64,000 nucleotides of DNA. It comes from CALVLD01 sp964467585. Lineage in GTDB: Bacteria; Bacillota; Clostridia; Christensenellales; CAG-138. Position 1 is the stretch's first letter, and each line of letters begins with the position of its first letter. The position numbers and the translations under genes are program-made. Of this stretch, positions 17,252 through 26,410 are shown one piece after another. Under the pieces are notes generated by a model. It was not told where the DNA came from. It saw only the letters and a list, made by a program, of their open reading frames with translations, and did not search any database. The stretch covers positions 186,001 through 250,000 of the forward strand of contig CAYXRF010000001.1 of assembly GCA_964467585.1 (NCBI GenBank), given 5' to 3'.

Positions 17252-18546
17252 ACTTCCTCCTTGTTGATTTTAACAGCGCTGTCCTTCAAAAGTCGGACAA
17301 CCGCCTCATAGAGCGCAGCCTGCGCAAATTTAATACGATTCTCGGGCTTGAGCATATCCTCGGTTTTTGCATCATCCCAATCCTTTTGCCTTTCAGCATA
17401 GGCACGAATGGCATTTTCATAGTCAGCGTCCGAAGGCTCGAGCTTTTCGGCGTCGATAATCGCCTGAATGACATAACGAGCACGCAGCTGCTGCTCTGCC
17501 ATATTGTGATATCTTTCATGAAGATCGTCAAGAGTCGTGCCCATGTACTGCGCATAGCTCTCAAGATCGGCATTAAAGCTCTTGAGCTGTTCCTCAAGCG
17601 AATGCAGCTCCTCATGCGCTTCGGCAGATATTATCTCGGGATGAATATCAACCTTGGCATTGTCGATTGCCTTTTGAAGCACAGCGGATTCAAATGCGGC
17701 AGCCTTATCCTGCTCTGCCTGCTTTTCAAGATTCTTGCGCGTGTCGGCACGAAGCTCTTCAAGCGTGTTGAAGTCGGATGTATCGGCGGCAAAATCATCA
17801 TCAAGAGCAGGAAGCTCCTCTGCGGAAATCTCATGCACCTTAACCTTAAATGTGGCGGGCTTACCAGCAAGGTGCTCCGCGTGATAATCCTCAGGGAATG
17901 TGACGATAACATCGCGCTCTTCATCAACAGTCATCCCAACCATCTGCTCCTCAAAACCGGGAATAAATGAATGAGAGCCGATTACCATCGTGTAATCTTC
18001 AGCACTGCCGCCTTCAAACGCTTCTCCGTCAACATAACCCGCAAAATCAAATTTTACGGTGTCGCCCTCTTTAACGGGTGCTTCGGAGGGAACAAGCCTT
18101 GCCATCTCGTGACGATGCTTATCAAGCTCCGCATCAACCATCGCGTCCGTAACATTATACTCCTGCATAGGAACTTCTATACCACGATACTGACCAAGCT
18201 CAACCTCAGGATGAAGCACCACATCGGCATTGAAAGTCACACCATCAGTCTCAGATACAGACTTGAACGACATCTCAGGCGGCAGCTCCGGGTTGAGATT
18301 ATGCTCATCAAGGGCGGCAGAATATGCGTGAGAAACAAGCGCGTCAAACTCATCATCCCAAAAGATGTTTTTGCCGTATGACGCTTCAATCATTCTGCGT
18401 GGAGCCTTGCCCCTGCGGAAGCCGGGGATGGGATATTTGCCGCCAAGACGGCGATAGGCGCTGTCAAGTGCTTTTGTGTAATCGTCGGCGGAAATGCTCA
18501 GACTGAGCTGTACCTTGCCGTTTTCAATAGTGCTTATCTCTGACAT
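17248..18546 (-). CDS. tig: Trigger factor, ribosome-bound chaperone and peptidyl-prolyl isomerase
   Basis: The 432-residue protein has the ribosome-binding N-domain with PIPGFRRGKAPRRMIEASYG, which includes the GFRxGKxP signature, a central FKBP domain (KEGDTVKFDFAGYVDGEAFEG ... PGFEEQMVG shown in parts) and a helical C-terminal chaperone domain. The ATG at 18546 is set by CGGAGGAC just upstream; the open frame extends 35 codons further but that part is the leader. The order tig-clpP-clpX matches many bacteria. Confidence 0.96.
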   Translation of the reverse strand: MSEISTIENGKVQLSLSISADDYTKALDSAYRRLGGKYPIPGFRRGKAPRRMIEASYGKNIFWDDEFDALVSHAYSAALDEHNLNPELPPEMSFKSVSETDGVTFNADVVLHPEVELGQYRGIEVPMQEYNVTDAMVDAELDKHRHEMARLVPSEAPVKEGDTVKFDFAGYVDGEAFEGGSAEDYTMVIGSHSFIPGFEEQMVGMTVDEERDVIVTFPEDYHAEHLAGKPATFKVKVHEISAEELPALDDDFAADTSDFNTLEELRADTRKNLEKQAEQDKAAAFESAVLQKAIDNAKVDIHPEIISAEAHEELHSLEEQLKSFNADLESYAQYMGTTLDDLHERYHNMAEQQLRARYVIQAIIDAEKLEPSDADYENAIRAYAERQKDWDDAKTEDMLKPENRIKFAQAALYEAVVRLLKDSAVKINKEEV

Positions 18547-18561
18547 AATAGTCCTCCGTAA

Positions 18562-18578
18562 TTGGGGCTTTGCCCCAT
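18562..18578 (-). promoter_or_regulatory. Leader hairpin upstream of the tig ribosome binding site
   Basis: The mRNA strand carries TGGGGC-AAA-GCCCCA, a 6-bp GC-rich stem with a 3-nt loop, just 5' of the CGGAGG site. It may protect the 5' region or modulate translation; function is inferred only from position. Confidence 0.5.
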
Positions 18579-18633
18579 CGTTACATATGCAATGCGGATC
18601 GACAAATTGCCAAGGCGCATTACATATCACTCT

Positions 18634-18662
18634 ATTATACCACAATAACATGACGTTGTAAA
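18634..18662 (-). promoter_or_regulatory. Strong sigma-A promoter of the tig-clpP-clpX-FAH-rqcH unit
   Basis: On the minus strand: -35 TTTACA (18662-18657), 17-bp spacer, -10 TATAAT (18639-18634) with TGG in front (extended -10). The leader to tig is about 80 nt. Confidence 0.85.
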
Positions 18663-18680
18663 TCCGAGTTTACACGGTAA

Positions 18681-18704
18681 TACAATATAATATTGAATAT
18701 TGTA
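18681..18704. repeat. 8-bp inverted repeat upstream of the tig promoter
   Basis: TACAATAT (18681-18688) and ATATTGTA (18697-18704) are perfect inverted copies separated by 8 bp. The element lies about 19 bp upstream of the tig -35, in an AT-rich gap between the lon terminator and the tig promoter. It could be an operator; no regulator is identified. Confidence 0.6.
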
Positions 18705-18755
18705 CAGCCTGCATAATATAAAATGTACAGAAATTTAAATGCAATAAATGAGCGC

Positions 18756-18799
18756 AAAAACAAAATGACCGCTCAACACAACAGATGTTTGAGCGGTCA
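18756..18799 (-). terminator. Intrinsic terminator after lon
   Basis: On the minus strand an 11-bp stem (TGACCGCTCAA with TTGAGCGGTCA, 18766-18776 and 18789-18799) is followed by TTTTGTTTTTG. It separates lon from the tig operon, which has its own promoter. Confidence 0.88.
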
Positions 18800-18813
18800 G
18801 GTCAAATGATTGA

Positions 18814-21183
18814 CTATGCGGGCATGGTGAGATTGATCTGACTGACGATGCTTGCTGGGTTAACCTGCTTTGGCATGGTCAATAATGAGCTGCGCAGCAC
18901 CTCGTCAGCAGTCGTGACGTAGACAATGTTAAGCGCATTGGTAATGTCTGACGGCACGTCCTCAACGTCTCTTCGATTTTTTGCGGGAATCAAAACCGTA
19001 TGGATACCGGCGCGAACGGCCGCAAGCAGCTTTTCCCGCAGACCGCCAATGGGCAAAACCCTTCCTCGCAAAGTGATTTCACCGGTCATAGCTATCCCCG
19101 CCCTTACAGGTATATGCGTCAGTGCGCTTGCAACGGCTGTCATCATGGCAATTCCTGCCGAAGGTCCGTCCTTGGGAACTGCGCCCTCAGGGACATGGAT
19201 ATGTATGTCGGTTGTGAGATTAAAATCCTCACTCAGGCACAGGTCTGAGGCATGAGCGCGTATGCAGGTTATGGCGGCGCGTGCGCTTTCCTGCATAACC
19301 TCTCCAAGCTTTCCCGTGAGCTGAACCTGCCCGTTGCCCTTCAGCGCTTCCGCTTCAATTTCCATTGTTTCACCACCGACGGCAGTCCATGCAAGTCCGT
19401 TAACCATGCCAACCTCGGGGATAACATCGGCAGGCTCATGCGTGAATTTTGGGTTGCCCAAATATTCACGAAGCTTTGATGGGGTAAGCCGTATACGCTT
19501 CCTGCCGTTTGCAATATCGCAGGCAGCTTTGCGGCATATCGCGGCTATGCAGCGTTCAAGCGATCTGACGCCCGACTCGCTTGTGTAGTCAGAAATTATC
19601 GTGCCGACAAGCGACTCGGGGATTGAAAGCATACTCTTTTTCAGCCCGTGCTTTTCAAGCTGCTTGGGGATGAGATGCCTTACCGCTATCTGCACCTTTT
19701 CGTTTTCAAGGTAGCTCGGCACCTCGATTATCTCCATCCTGTCAAGAAGGGGACGGGGGATGTCATGCATAGTGTTGGCGGTTGTGATAAACATCACCTT
19801 CGAAAGGTCATACGGCATCTCAAGAAAATGATCGCGGAAGGCAAAATTCTGCGCACTGTCAAGCACTTCAAGCATTGCAGCGGCGGGGTCGCCCTGATAA
19901 TCCTGCGACAGCTTGTCAATTTCGTCAAACAGAAGAACCGGATTGACAGTTCCGGCGGTGCGCATTGCTGCTATTATTCGCCCTGGCATTGCCCCGATAT
20001 ATGTGCGGCGATGTCCGCGAATCTCGGCCTCATCGCGTATGCCTCCCAAACTCATCCTTACAAAACGACGCCCGAGCGCGCTTGCAATAGATGATGATAT
20101 GGAGGTTTTTCCAACTCCCGGCGGGCCCACAAAGCATAGAATCTGACCATTAACCTTGCCCGTGAGCTGTGCTACGGCAAGATGCTCAAGAACACGATCC
20201 TTAACCTTTGTCAAGCCGTAATGGTCTGCATCGAGTATTCTCCTTGCATTTTCGATGTCAAGATTGTCTTCACTTGTTTCGGTAAAGGGAAGATCAAGCA
20301 TGCACTCAATAAATGCACGGGATGAAGGCATTTCATGCGAACCGGCAGGCAAAGATGCAAACCGTTCGATTTCCTTCTGTATGCGCTCACGGACGTCATC
20401 GGGGACATTTTTCTTTTCGAGACGCTCACGAAAACCATCCGCTTCCGTCTGCTCGGTTTCGCCAAGCTCTTTTCGAATCGCCCTGATTTGTTCGCGCAAA
20501 AAATAGTCCTTCTGGCTCTTTTCAATCGCCTGACGAACATCCGCGTCAATTTTTTTGCTGAGATTTGCAAACTCAAGCTCTCTCGCCATTATTGTCAGCA
20601 AACACAGGCAGCGGGCAGAATAATCGTTTTGCTCAAGCACCTGCTGACGATCCTCAAAACGCTGAAGCGCAATGTTGGCAGCGCCGTAAACGTATGCGGA
20701 ATCATCCTCAATGCTTTCGATAGCGTTTATGGCAGTACGCAAAGGCGTTTTACCGTTGCTGTATGAGAACTCCCCCAAACGACGGGAGATAAGCATTCTA
20801 AGAGTCGTCGATTCACTTTTGTCGCATGGCTCGTCCTTAAGCTCTGTAACAGATGCAATAATATAAGGCTTTGAAGCAGTGTAGCAGTCAATCCTTGCGC
20901 GTGCCACACCCTCTACTATGAGACGCATTGAATTGCCGCTCAGCTTTGAAGCGTGCTTGATCCTGCAAATGCAGCCAATCTCGAACATTTCTTTGAGATT
21001 GACCTCATTATCCTTGGGATCCTTTTGCGCGACAAGAACAACAAGCGCGTCATTTGCAGTGGAAACTTCAACTGCGTTCACGCTCTCGTCTCTGCCAACG
21101 TCAAATCCCATGTTTGCCAATGGCAGCGCAACTATACCGCGAAGCGGAATTACCGGCAAGTCGCCAATATATAATGAACTCAT
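18814..21183 (-). CDS. lon: ATP-dependent protease Lon (LonA type)
   Basis: The 789-residue protein has the LON substrate-binding domain (GDLPVIPLRGIVALPLANMG), a coiled middle, an AAA+ domain (Walker A GPPGVGKTS, Walker B LLFDEIDKL) and a C-terminal protease domain with the catalytic Ser675 (PKDGPSAG) and Lys718 (GGLREKLLAA). Length matches LonA. The ATG at 21183 was chosen over one 42 bp upstream because AAAGGAG lies 8-14 bases before it. It is upstream of, and separately transcribed from, tig-clpPX. Confidence 0.97.
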   Translation of the reverse strand: MSSLYIGDLPVIPLRGIVALPLANMGFDVGRDESVNAVEVSTANDALVVLVAQKDPKDNEVNLKEMFEIGCICRIKHASKLSGNSMRLIVEGVARARIDCYTASKPYIIASVTELKDEPCDKSESTTLRMLISRRLGEFSYSNGKTPLRTAINAIESIEDDSAYVYGAANIALQRFEDRQQVLEQNDYSARCLCLLTIMARELEFANLSKKIDADVRQAIEKSQKDYFLREQIRAIRKELGETEQTEADGFRERLEKKNVPDDVRERIQKEIERFASLPAGSHEMPSSRAFIECMLDLPFTETSEDNLDIENARRILDADHYGLTKVKDRVLEHLAVAQLTGKVNGQILCFVGPPGVGKTSISSSIASALGRRFVRMSLGGIRDEAEIRGHRRTYIGAMPGRIIAAMRTAGTVNPVLLFDEIDKLSQDYQGDPAAAMLEVLDSAQNFAFRDHFLEMPYDLSKVMFITTANTMHDIPRPLLDRMEIIEVPSYLENEKVQIAVRHLIPKQLEKHGLKKSMLSIPESLVGTIISDYTSESGVRSLERCIAAICRKAACDIANGRKRIRLTPSKLREYLGNPKFTHEPADVIPEVGMVNGLAWTAVGGETMEIEAEALKGNGQVQLTGKLGEVMQESARAAITCIRAHASDLCLSEDFNLTTDIHIHVPEGAVPKDGPSAGIAMMTAVASALTHIPVRAGIAMTGEITLRGRVLPIGGLREKLLAAVRAGIHTVLIPAKNRRDVEDVPSDITNALNIVYVTTADEVLRSSLLTMPKQVNPASIVSQINLTMPA

Positions 21184-21216
21184 AAATGATACTCCTTTCA
21201 TACAATCATCAAATGG

Positions 21217-21245
21217 ATTATACATGATAGTTGTCGAATAATCAA
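21217..21245 (-). promoter_or_regulatory. Putative sigma-A promoter of lon
   Basis: On the minus strand: TTGATT (21245-21240), 17-bp spacer and TATAAT (21222-21217), 34 bp before the lon start. No CIRCE or CtsR-type site is visible beside it. Confidence 0.65.
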
Positions 21246-21285
21246 TTATTTTGACATGGTGAAAGTTTGGTATAAGAAATATAGG

Positions 21286-21314
21286 TTTCCATTCAGGGAG
21301 TTTTATGCTATAAT
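21286..21314 (+). promoter_or_regulatory. Putative promoter of the threonine-synthase-like gene and the def-topoisomerase unit
   Basis: TTTCCA (21286-21291), 17-bp spacer, TATAAT (21309-21314) with TGC before it (extended -10). The leader to the gene is about 55 nt. No further terminator or promoter of this quality is visible until 33037. Confidence 0.65.
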
Positions 21315-21375
21315 CAATAATGGGTTTGTATTAATATATAAGCTCCGAAAATTTTTGTGTACTCAAGAGGTTAAA

Positions 21376-22605
21376 ATGAACTTTGCCGTCGGATATAAAT
21401 GTACTCTTTGCGGAAGCGAATATAACGCCAAGAATGAGATGCTGACCTGCCCGCGCTGCGGTGAAAAAGGGATACTTGACATACTGTTTGATTATAATGC
21501 GGTTAAAGCTCAACTGAATTTCGAATACCTTGCCAAATGCCGTGATTATTCAATGTGGCGTTACAATGCGCTTATGCCGCTTGAAGGTGAAAGCTTTGAT
21601 GAATATCTGCGCATTGGCTGGACGCCGCTTTATAAATCAATAAGATTAAGACGCATGCTCGGAGTGAAGGAGCTTTATATAAAGGATGACGGGATGAACC
21701 CGACTTCATCGCTTAAGGACAGAGCATCGGGTGTTGCCGTCGCAAAGGCAATTGAGCTTGGATACAGCACAATCTGCTGCAGCTCAACGGGCAACGCCGC
21801 CTCATCGCTTGCGGGAAATGCTGCTCACATGGGGCTGACGAGCGTGATTTTTGTGCCGGAGCGTGCGCCGGAGGGTAAGCTTGCCCAGCTATTGATATAC
21901 GGCGCGAGGCTGGTTGCCGTTCGAGGAGACTATCGTGCAACATTTGAGATGAGCAAAGCCGCTATCGAAAAATATGGATGGTATAACCGCAACGCCGGCA
22001 TCAATCCAATTTTGACTGAGGGCAAAAAAACAGTGGCGTTTGAGATAGCGGAGCAGCTTGGCTTCAATGTCACAGACTGGGTATCTGTTTCGGTTGGAGA
22101 CGGCTGCACGGTGGGCGCGGTGTACAACGGCTTTCGTGAGCTTTACGAAATCGGCTTGACTGAACGTATTCCGCGAATACTTGGCGTTCAGTCTGATGGG
22201 TGCTGCCCGTTTGTCATTGCCAACGGCGGAGAGCTTATCCCTACGAATGAGAACACAATTGCCGATTCCATTGCCGTCGGCGTTCCGCGAAACCCAAAGA
22301 AAGCGCAGAGAGCTATTGCAAAATCAAACGGGGCGTGGATTGCTGTTTCAGACGCGGAGATACTTGACGCCATGAAAATCGTTGGCTCAACCGAAGGCGT
22401 GTTTTCAGAGCCGGCCGCTGCCGCCTCTGCCGCAGGCGTTATCAGTGCAGTCAACAACGGCGTAATACGTCCGGATGAAACCGTAACAATAATATCAACC
22501 GGCAACGGTCTCAAGGACGTTAAAAACGGACTTCGCGCCGCAGGCAAACCGGTTTACTGCGCTCCACAAATTGAGGAGCTTGAAAAACTCAATCTGTTTC
22601 GTTAA
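21376..22605 (+). CDS. thrC: Threonine synthase-like PLP enzyme with N-terminal Cys4 motif
   Basis: The 409-residue fold-type II PLP enzyme has an N-terminal rubredoxin-like Cys4 cluster (KCTLCGSEY ... CPRCGEKG), the PLP lysine in PTSSLKDRASG, CCSSTGNAASSLA for phosphate binding and a ISTGNGLKDV motif near the C-terminus. This matches the threonine synthases of archaea and many Clostridia (O-phosphohomoserine to threonine). A related decarboxylating or cysteate-type synthase is the alternative. The ATG at 21376 follows AAGAGG; the frame extends 40 codons upstream through the promoter region, which argues against a longer form. It sits where priA is found in the equivalent B. subtilis order. 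Confidence 0.8.
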   Translation: MNFAVGYKCTLCGSEYNAKNEMLTCPRCGEKGILDILFDYNAVKAQLNFEYLAKCRDYSMWRYNALMPLEGESFDEYLRIGWTPLYKSIRLRRMLGVKELYIKDDGMNPTSSLKDRASGVAVAKAIELGYSTICCSSTGNAASSLAGNAAHMGLTSVIFVPERAPEGKLAQLLIYGARLVAVRGDYRATFEMSKAAIEKYGWYNRNAGINPILTEGKKTVAFEIAEQLGFNVTDWVSVSVGDGCTVGAVYNGFRELYEIGLTERIPRILGVQSDGCCPFVIANGGELIPTNENTIADSIAVGVPRNPKKAQRAIAKSNGAWIAVSDAEILDAMKIVGSTEGVFSEPAAAASAAGVISAVNNGVIRPDETVTIISTGNGLKDVKNGLRAAGKPVYCAPQIEELEKLNLFR

Positions 22606-22618
22606 AAAGGAGGATACC

Positions 22619-23095
22619 ATGGCAATACGGAAGATATACACGGGCGATTCGGAATGCCTCTACAAGACTGCAAAACCGGTCAACGAGTTTAACAAAAGGC
22701 TTTTTGACATTCTGGACGATATGGCGGATACCATGTACGATGCGGAGGGATGCGGTTTGGCGGGCCCACAGGTTGGGATATTACGAAGAATTGTCGTTAT
22801 TGATTGCAGCGAGGAGGGGAACAGCCTGATCGAAGCAATTAATCCCCAAGTCATATATACAGAGGGTGAGCAAGGAGGAATGGAGGGATGCCTTTCGTTT
22901 CCAAACGAACAGGGTTATGTTATTCGTCCAAATATAGCCGTTATGCGTGCACAGGATAGGAATGGTGAGTTCTTTGAGGTGCGCGGAGAGGGTCTGCTTG
23001 CACGCGCAATTTTGCATGAATGTGATCACCTTGACGGCAAGGTTTATAAGAGCCTCGTGATACCCACGCCGCCCGATTACGTCACGGAGGACTGA
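22619..23095 (+). CDS. def: Peptide deformylase
   Basis: The 158-residue protein has all three deformylase motifs: GCGLAGPQVG (residues 44-53), EGCLSFP (89-95) with metal ligand Cys91, and HECDHLDG (133-140) with His133, Glu134 and His137. It removes the formyl group from nascent proteins. AAAAGGAGGA precedes the ATG at 22619. fmt, which makes formyl-Met-tRNA, follows after 5 bp. Confidence 0.97.
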   Translation: MAIRKIYTGDSECLYKTAKPVNEFNKRLFDILDDMADTMYDAEGCGLAGPQVGILRRIVVIDCSEEGNSLIEAINPQVIYTEGEQGGMEGCLSFPNEQGYVIRPNIAVMRAQDRNGEFFEVRGEGLLARAILHECDHLDGKVYKSLVIPTPPDYVTED

Positions 23096-23100
23096 GACCG

Positions 23101-24042
23101 ATGCGAATCGTCTTCATGGGAACTCCTGAATTTGCATTGCCTTCATTGGAGATGCTTATTGCACGCGGAGACAGCTTAACAGTGTTTACGCAGCCCGACC
23201 GTCCAAAAGACAGAGGGCATGGTATTTCGGCGTCGCCTGTTAAAAAGATGGCAGTTGAAAACGGCATACCTGTCTTTCAGATTGAAAAAATCCGTTCGGA
23301 CGAAGGGGTATCGAAGCTCAAGGAAATTGCTCCTGAGCTTATGGTCACAGCCGCTTTCGGACAGATATTATCGGCAGAAAACTTAGAAATACCTCAATTT
23401 GGATGCATAAACGTGCACGGAAGCCTTTTGCCAAGGTATCGCGGAGCGGCGCCTATTCAGTGGGCTGTTATAAACGGAGAAAAAACAACGGGCGTAACCA
23501 CAATGCTCACGAATGTTGGCCTTGATACGGGAGACATTCTTGCTCAAAAAGAAACAGATATTTATCCTGACGAAACCGCAGGAGAACTATATGCAAGACT
23601 TGCAGTGATGGGGGCGGAGCTGCTTAAACAAACCATAGAGTCGCTGCAGGCGGGTACGCTGCAGCGAACGCCGCAGGACGATGACAAAGCAACCATGTGC
23701 AGAACTATAAAAAAAGAAATGGCACGCATAGATTTTTCAAAATCGGCTGCCGAGGTTCACAATCTTGTGCGCGGAATGAATCCCGCTCCCGCTGCATTTA
23801 CAGTATGTGACGGTGCGATGCTCAAGGTGTATAAAACAATACCGCATTTGGAGCTTGATGAGCAATTTGCAGCAGCGGAGCAGGGTGAATGCGTTATTGC
23901 GGACGCAAAGCATGGACTGTACGTTAAATGCGGAATTGGTGTGATTGAAGTGCGGGAGCTGCAATTTGCAGGCACAAAACAAATGTCGGCAGCGGCAGCA
24001 CTTAACAGTCGTAAAATGTATGGGAGGATATTGGGACTATGA
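23101..24042 (+). CDS. fmt: Methionyl-tRNA formyltransferase
   Basis: The 313-residue protein begins MRIVFMGTPEFALPSLEML and carries INVHGSLLPRYRGAAPIQWA, with the catalytic Asn and His and the SLLP loop for the formyl donor, plus the C-terminal OB-like domain. It formylates initiator Met-tRNA using 10-formyl-tetrahydrofolate. The stop overlaps rsmB (ATGA). Confidence 0.97.
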   Translation: MRIVFMGTPEFALPSLEMLIARGDSLTVFTQPDRPKDRGHGISASPVKKMAVENGIPVFQIEKIRSDEGVSKLKEIAPELMVTAAFGQILSAENLEIPQFGCINVHGSLLPRYRGAAPIQWAVINGEKTTGVTTMLTNVGLDTGDILAQKETDIYPDETAGELYARLAVMGAELLKQTIESLQAGTLQRTPQDDDKATMCRTIKKEMARIDFSKSAAEVHNLVRGMNPAPAAFTVCDGAMLKVYKTIPHLELDEQFAAAEQGECVIADAKHGLYVKCGIGVIEVRELQFAGTKQMSAAAALNSRKMYGRILGL

Positions 24043-25349
24043 CAGATCGTCGTGCAGCGCTTAATACGTTCAACGAAATAACCGAAATGGGCGCATACGC
24101 GAATCTTGCAATCAAAAAAGGTCTGTCGGGCGTTTGTACGAACAATGTCGGTCGATTGACCGCATTGGTTTATTGCTCAGTGGAGCATATGAATTACAGC
24201 GATTTTATAATCGATTATTACGCAAAGGGGCGCGTTCAAAGCAAGATACGGCAAATACTCCGCATTGCCGTTGCAGAGCTTATTTTCATGGACACACCGG
24301 CATATACGGTGTGTAATGAAAGCGTGAAGCTTGCCGATGAAATCGGAAAAAAAGATCTCAAGGGTTTTGTCAACGGGGTTCTGAGAAGCATTGCCCGTGA
24401 CAAGGAATCAGCTGCGCTGCCGAGGCTTCCGCAGGAGCCAACATTGAGAATGAGTATTGAATATGGTTACCCACAGTTCATCATAAAAGAATACATTGAC
24501 GAATACGGCGTTGATTTTGCAGATTCAATGTTGTCGGCTTCAATGACATTCACCACTATTCGTCCGGTTGCTCCTTTCACAATCAACGAACTGGAAACAC
24601 AGCTTGCCAATCACGGCGTCAGGTTTGAACGATGCCGTATAGTTACAGACGCCGTTCGAGTATATGGGATATCGGGAGGTATTGCCAACGATCCGCTTTT
24701 CGAAGAAGGCAAATATGCCGTTCAAAGTGAGAGCGCGATGCTTGTGTGCAAATGCCTTAATGTAAAAAACGGAATGAGGGTTCTTGACTGCTGCGCCGCT
24801 CCGGGCGGAAAAACAGCTTATTTGTCGCAAATTATGGATAATACCGGGGAAATAATTTCATGGGACGTCCATGAACACAGGGTGCAGCTGATAAACGCAG
24901 CGATGAAACGTTTGCATATATCAAACGTAATTGCATCCACGCGTGACGCCTCGGTCTATTGTCCTCAATATGAGGGATATTTTGACGCTGTACTTTGCGA
25001 CGTGCCATGTTCGGGACTTGGCGGAGGCTCAAAGCCGGACGCCCGTTATAACCGAACAAGCGAGGGAATCGATGAGCTTGCAAAGCTGCAATATGATATC
25101 CTCAGCAATTGCAGCAATTACGTGCGTAAAGGCGGTGCGCTTGTATATTCAACCTGCACAATATCAAAGCGTGAGAACGAGAACATCATTAGCAAATTTA
25201 TTGATGAGCATGAAGAGTTCGCAGCGGATGATTTTTCACAATTCATTCCTGCGCAGATGATTGAAAGGTGTTCAGACGGTATGCTTCAGCTTTTTCCCAA
25301 TTTGGATAATACCGATGGGTTTTTTATGGCAAGGATGGTGCGAAAATGA
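24039..25349 (+). CDS. rsmB: 16S rRNA (cytosine-967-C5) methyltransferase RsmB
   Basis: The 436-residue protein has the N-terminal NusB-like RNA-binding domain (residues about 5-130) and a C-terminal SAM-dependent Nol1/Nop2/Sun domain with LDCCAAPGGKTAYLSQ and the two catalytic cysteines in DVPCSGLGG and STCTISKREN. It methylates C967 of 16S rRNA. Four-base overlaps join it to fmt and to rlmN. Confidence 0.95.
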   Translation: MTDRRAALNTFNEITEMGAYANLAIKKGLSGVCTNNVGRLTALVYCSVEHMNYSDFIIDYYAKGRVQSKIRQILRIAVAELIFMDTPAYTVCNESVKLADEIGKKDLKGFVNGVLRSIARDKESAALPRLPQEPTLRMSIEYGYPQFIIKEYIDEYGVDFADSMLSASMTFTTIRPVAPFTINELETQLANHGVRFERCRIVTDAVRVYGISGGIANDPLFEEGKYAVQSESAMLVCKCLNVKNGMRVLDCCAAPGGKTAYLSQIMDNTGEIISWDVHEHRVQLINAAMKRLHISNVIASTRDASVYCPQYEGYFDAVLCDVPCSGLGGGSKPDARYNRTSEGIDELAKLQYDILSNCSNYVRKGGALVYSTCTISKRENENIISKFIDEHEEFAADDFSQFIPAQMIERCSDGMLQLFPNLDNTDGFFMARMVRK

Positions 25350-26410
25350 CACAAGAGCTGTCATCAATGAATTATGTTGAGATGCTTGCACTTATGGAAG
25401 CTATTGGTCAACAAAGATTCAGAGCAAAGCAGATTATGGAATGGCTTGCGGTCGGGGCAACACCCGCTGAAATGACAAATATTCCGAATGCGCTTCGTGC
25501 GGAGCTTAGCAAAATGCCTTACGGAGATGCAAGCATCGTTGAGGAGCTGCATTCCAAACGTGATGAAACAATCAAGTTTTTGTATCGGCTTGAGGACGAG
25601 AACATTGTGGAAGGCGTTCTGATGAGCTATTCATACGGTAACACGCTTTGCATATCCAGTCAGGTCGGGTGCAGAATGGGCTGTGCGTTCTGCGCTTCAA
25701 CATTGAACGGAAGAGTTCGAAACCTCACAGCGGGAGAGATGCTGTCCGAGGTTCGTTCGGTTGAAAAGCTTATACCTCCAACGGAGGAACGTAAGCGTTC
25801 TGTTACAAATATCGTAATGATGGGCTGCGGAGAGCCGCTCGACAATTACGACAATACGCTCCGCTTTTTGGAACGCGCAACGGCGGCGGATGGTCTGGGT
25901 ATAAGCCCGAGGAACATTTCGCTTTCAACCTGCGGTCTTGTTCCGATGATTTACAGGCTGGCAGATGAAGCGCCTCATGTGACGCTGTGCATATCTTTGC
26001 ACGCTCCCAACGATGAAATCCGCAGGAGAACAATGCCAATCGCAAACAGATATTCGCTTAACGAGCTTATCCCGGCGGCAAGACACTATTCTGAAAAGAC
26101 AGGCAGAAGGGTTATTTTTGAATATGCGCTTATCGACGGAGTTAACGCTTCCGCGAACGATGCGGAGGAGCTTGCAAAACTGCTGCGCGGCATTAATTGT
26201 CATGTTAACCTTATCCCGCTCAACAGCGTTAAAGAGCGTTCGCTTAACGGTGTGACGCGAGTTCAGGCGGCTCGGTTTGCGGCTATGCTTGAGGGGCTGC
26301 ATATATCTGCAACCGTAAGGAGAGAGCTTGGAACCGATATTGACGGGGCTTGCGGACAGCTGCGCAATAAACGGCTCGAGTCCGAAAAGGAGGACGGGAA
26401 AACTATATGA
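25346..26410 (+). CDS. rlmN: Dual-specificity RNA (adenine-C2) methyltransferase RlmN
   Basis: The 354-residue radical SAM enzyme contains the CxxxCxxC cluster in GCRMGCAFCAS, the GCGEPLDNYDN motif and a C-terminal catalytic cysteine in DIDGACGQL. It methylates C2 of A2503 in 23S rRNA and A37 of some tRNAs. It overlaps rsmB and prpC by four bases each, as in the standard Firmicutes cluster. Confidence 0.96.
   Translation: MTQELSSMNYVEMLALMEAIGQQRFRAKQIMEWLAVGATPAEMTNIPNALRAELSKMPYGDASIVEELHSKRDETIKFLYRLEDENIVEGVLMSYSYGNTLCISSQVGCRMGCAFCASTLNGRVRNLTAGEMLSEVRSVEKLIPPTEERKRSVTNIVMMGCGEPLDNYDNTLRFLERATAADGLGISPRNISLSTCGLVPMIYRLADEAPHVTLCISLHAPNDEIRRRTMPIANRYSLNELIPAARHYSEKTGRRVIFEYALIDGVNASANDAEELAKLLRGINCHVNLIPLNSVKERSLNGVTRVQAARFAAMLEGLHISATVRRELGTDIDGACGQLRNKRLESEKEDGKTI

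Noticed and set aside
18795..18830. GGTCAAA heptad near the end of lon as a CtsR operator
   Set aside because: Only one heptad is present and it lies at the 3' end of lon, not beside a promoter.
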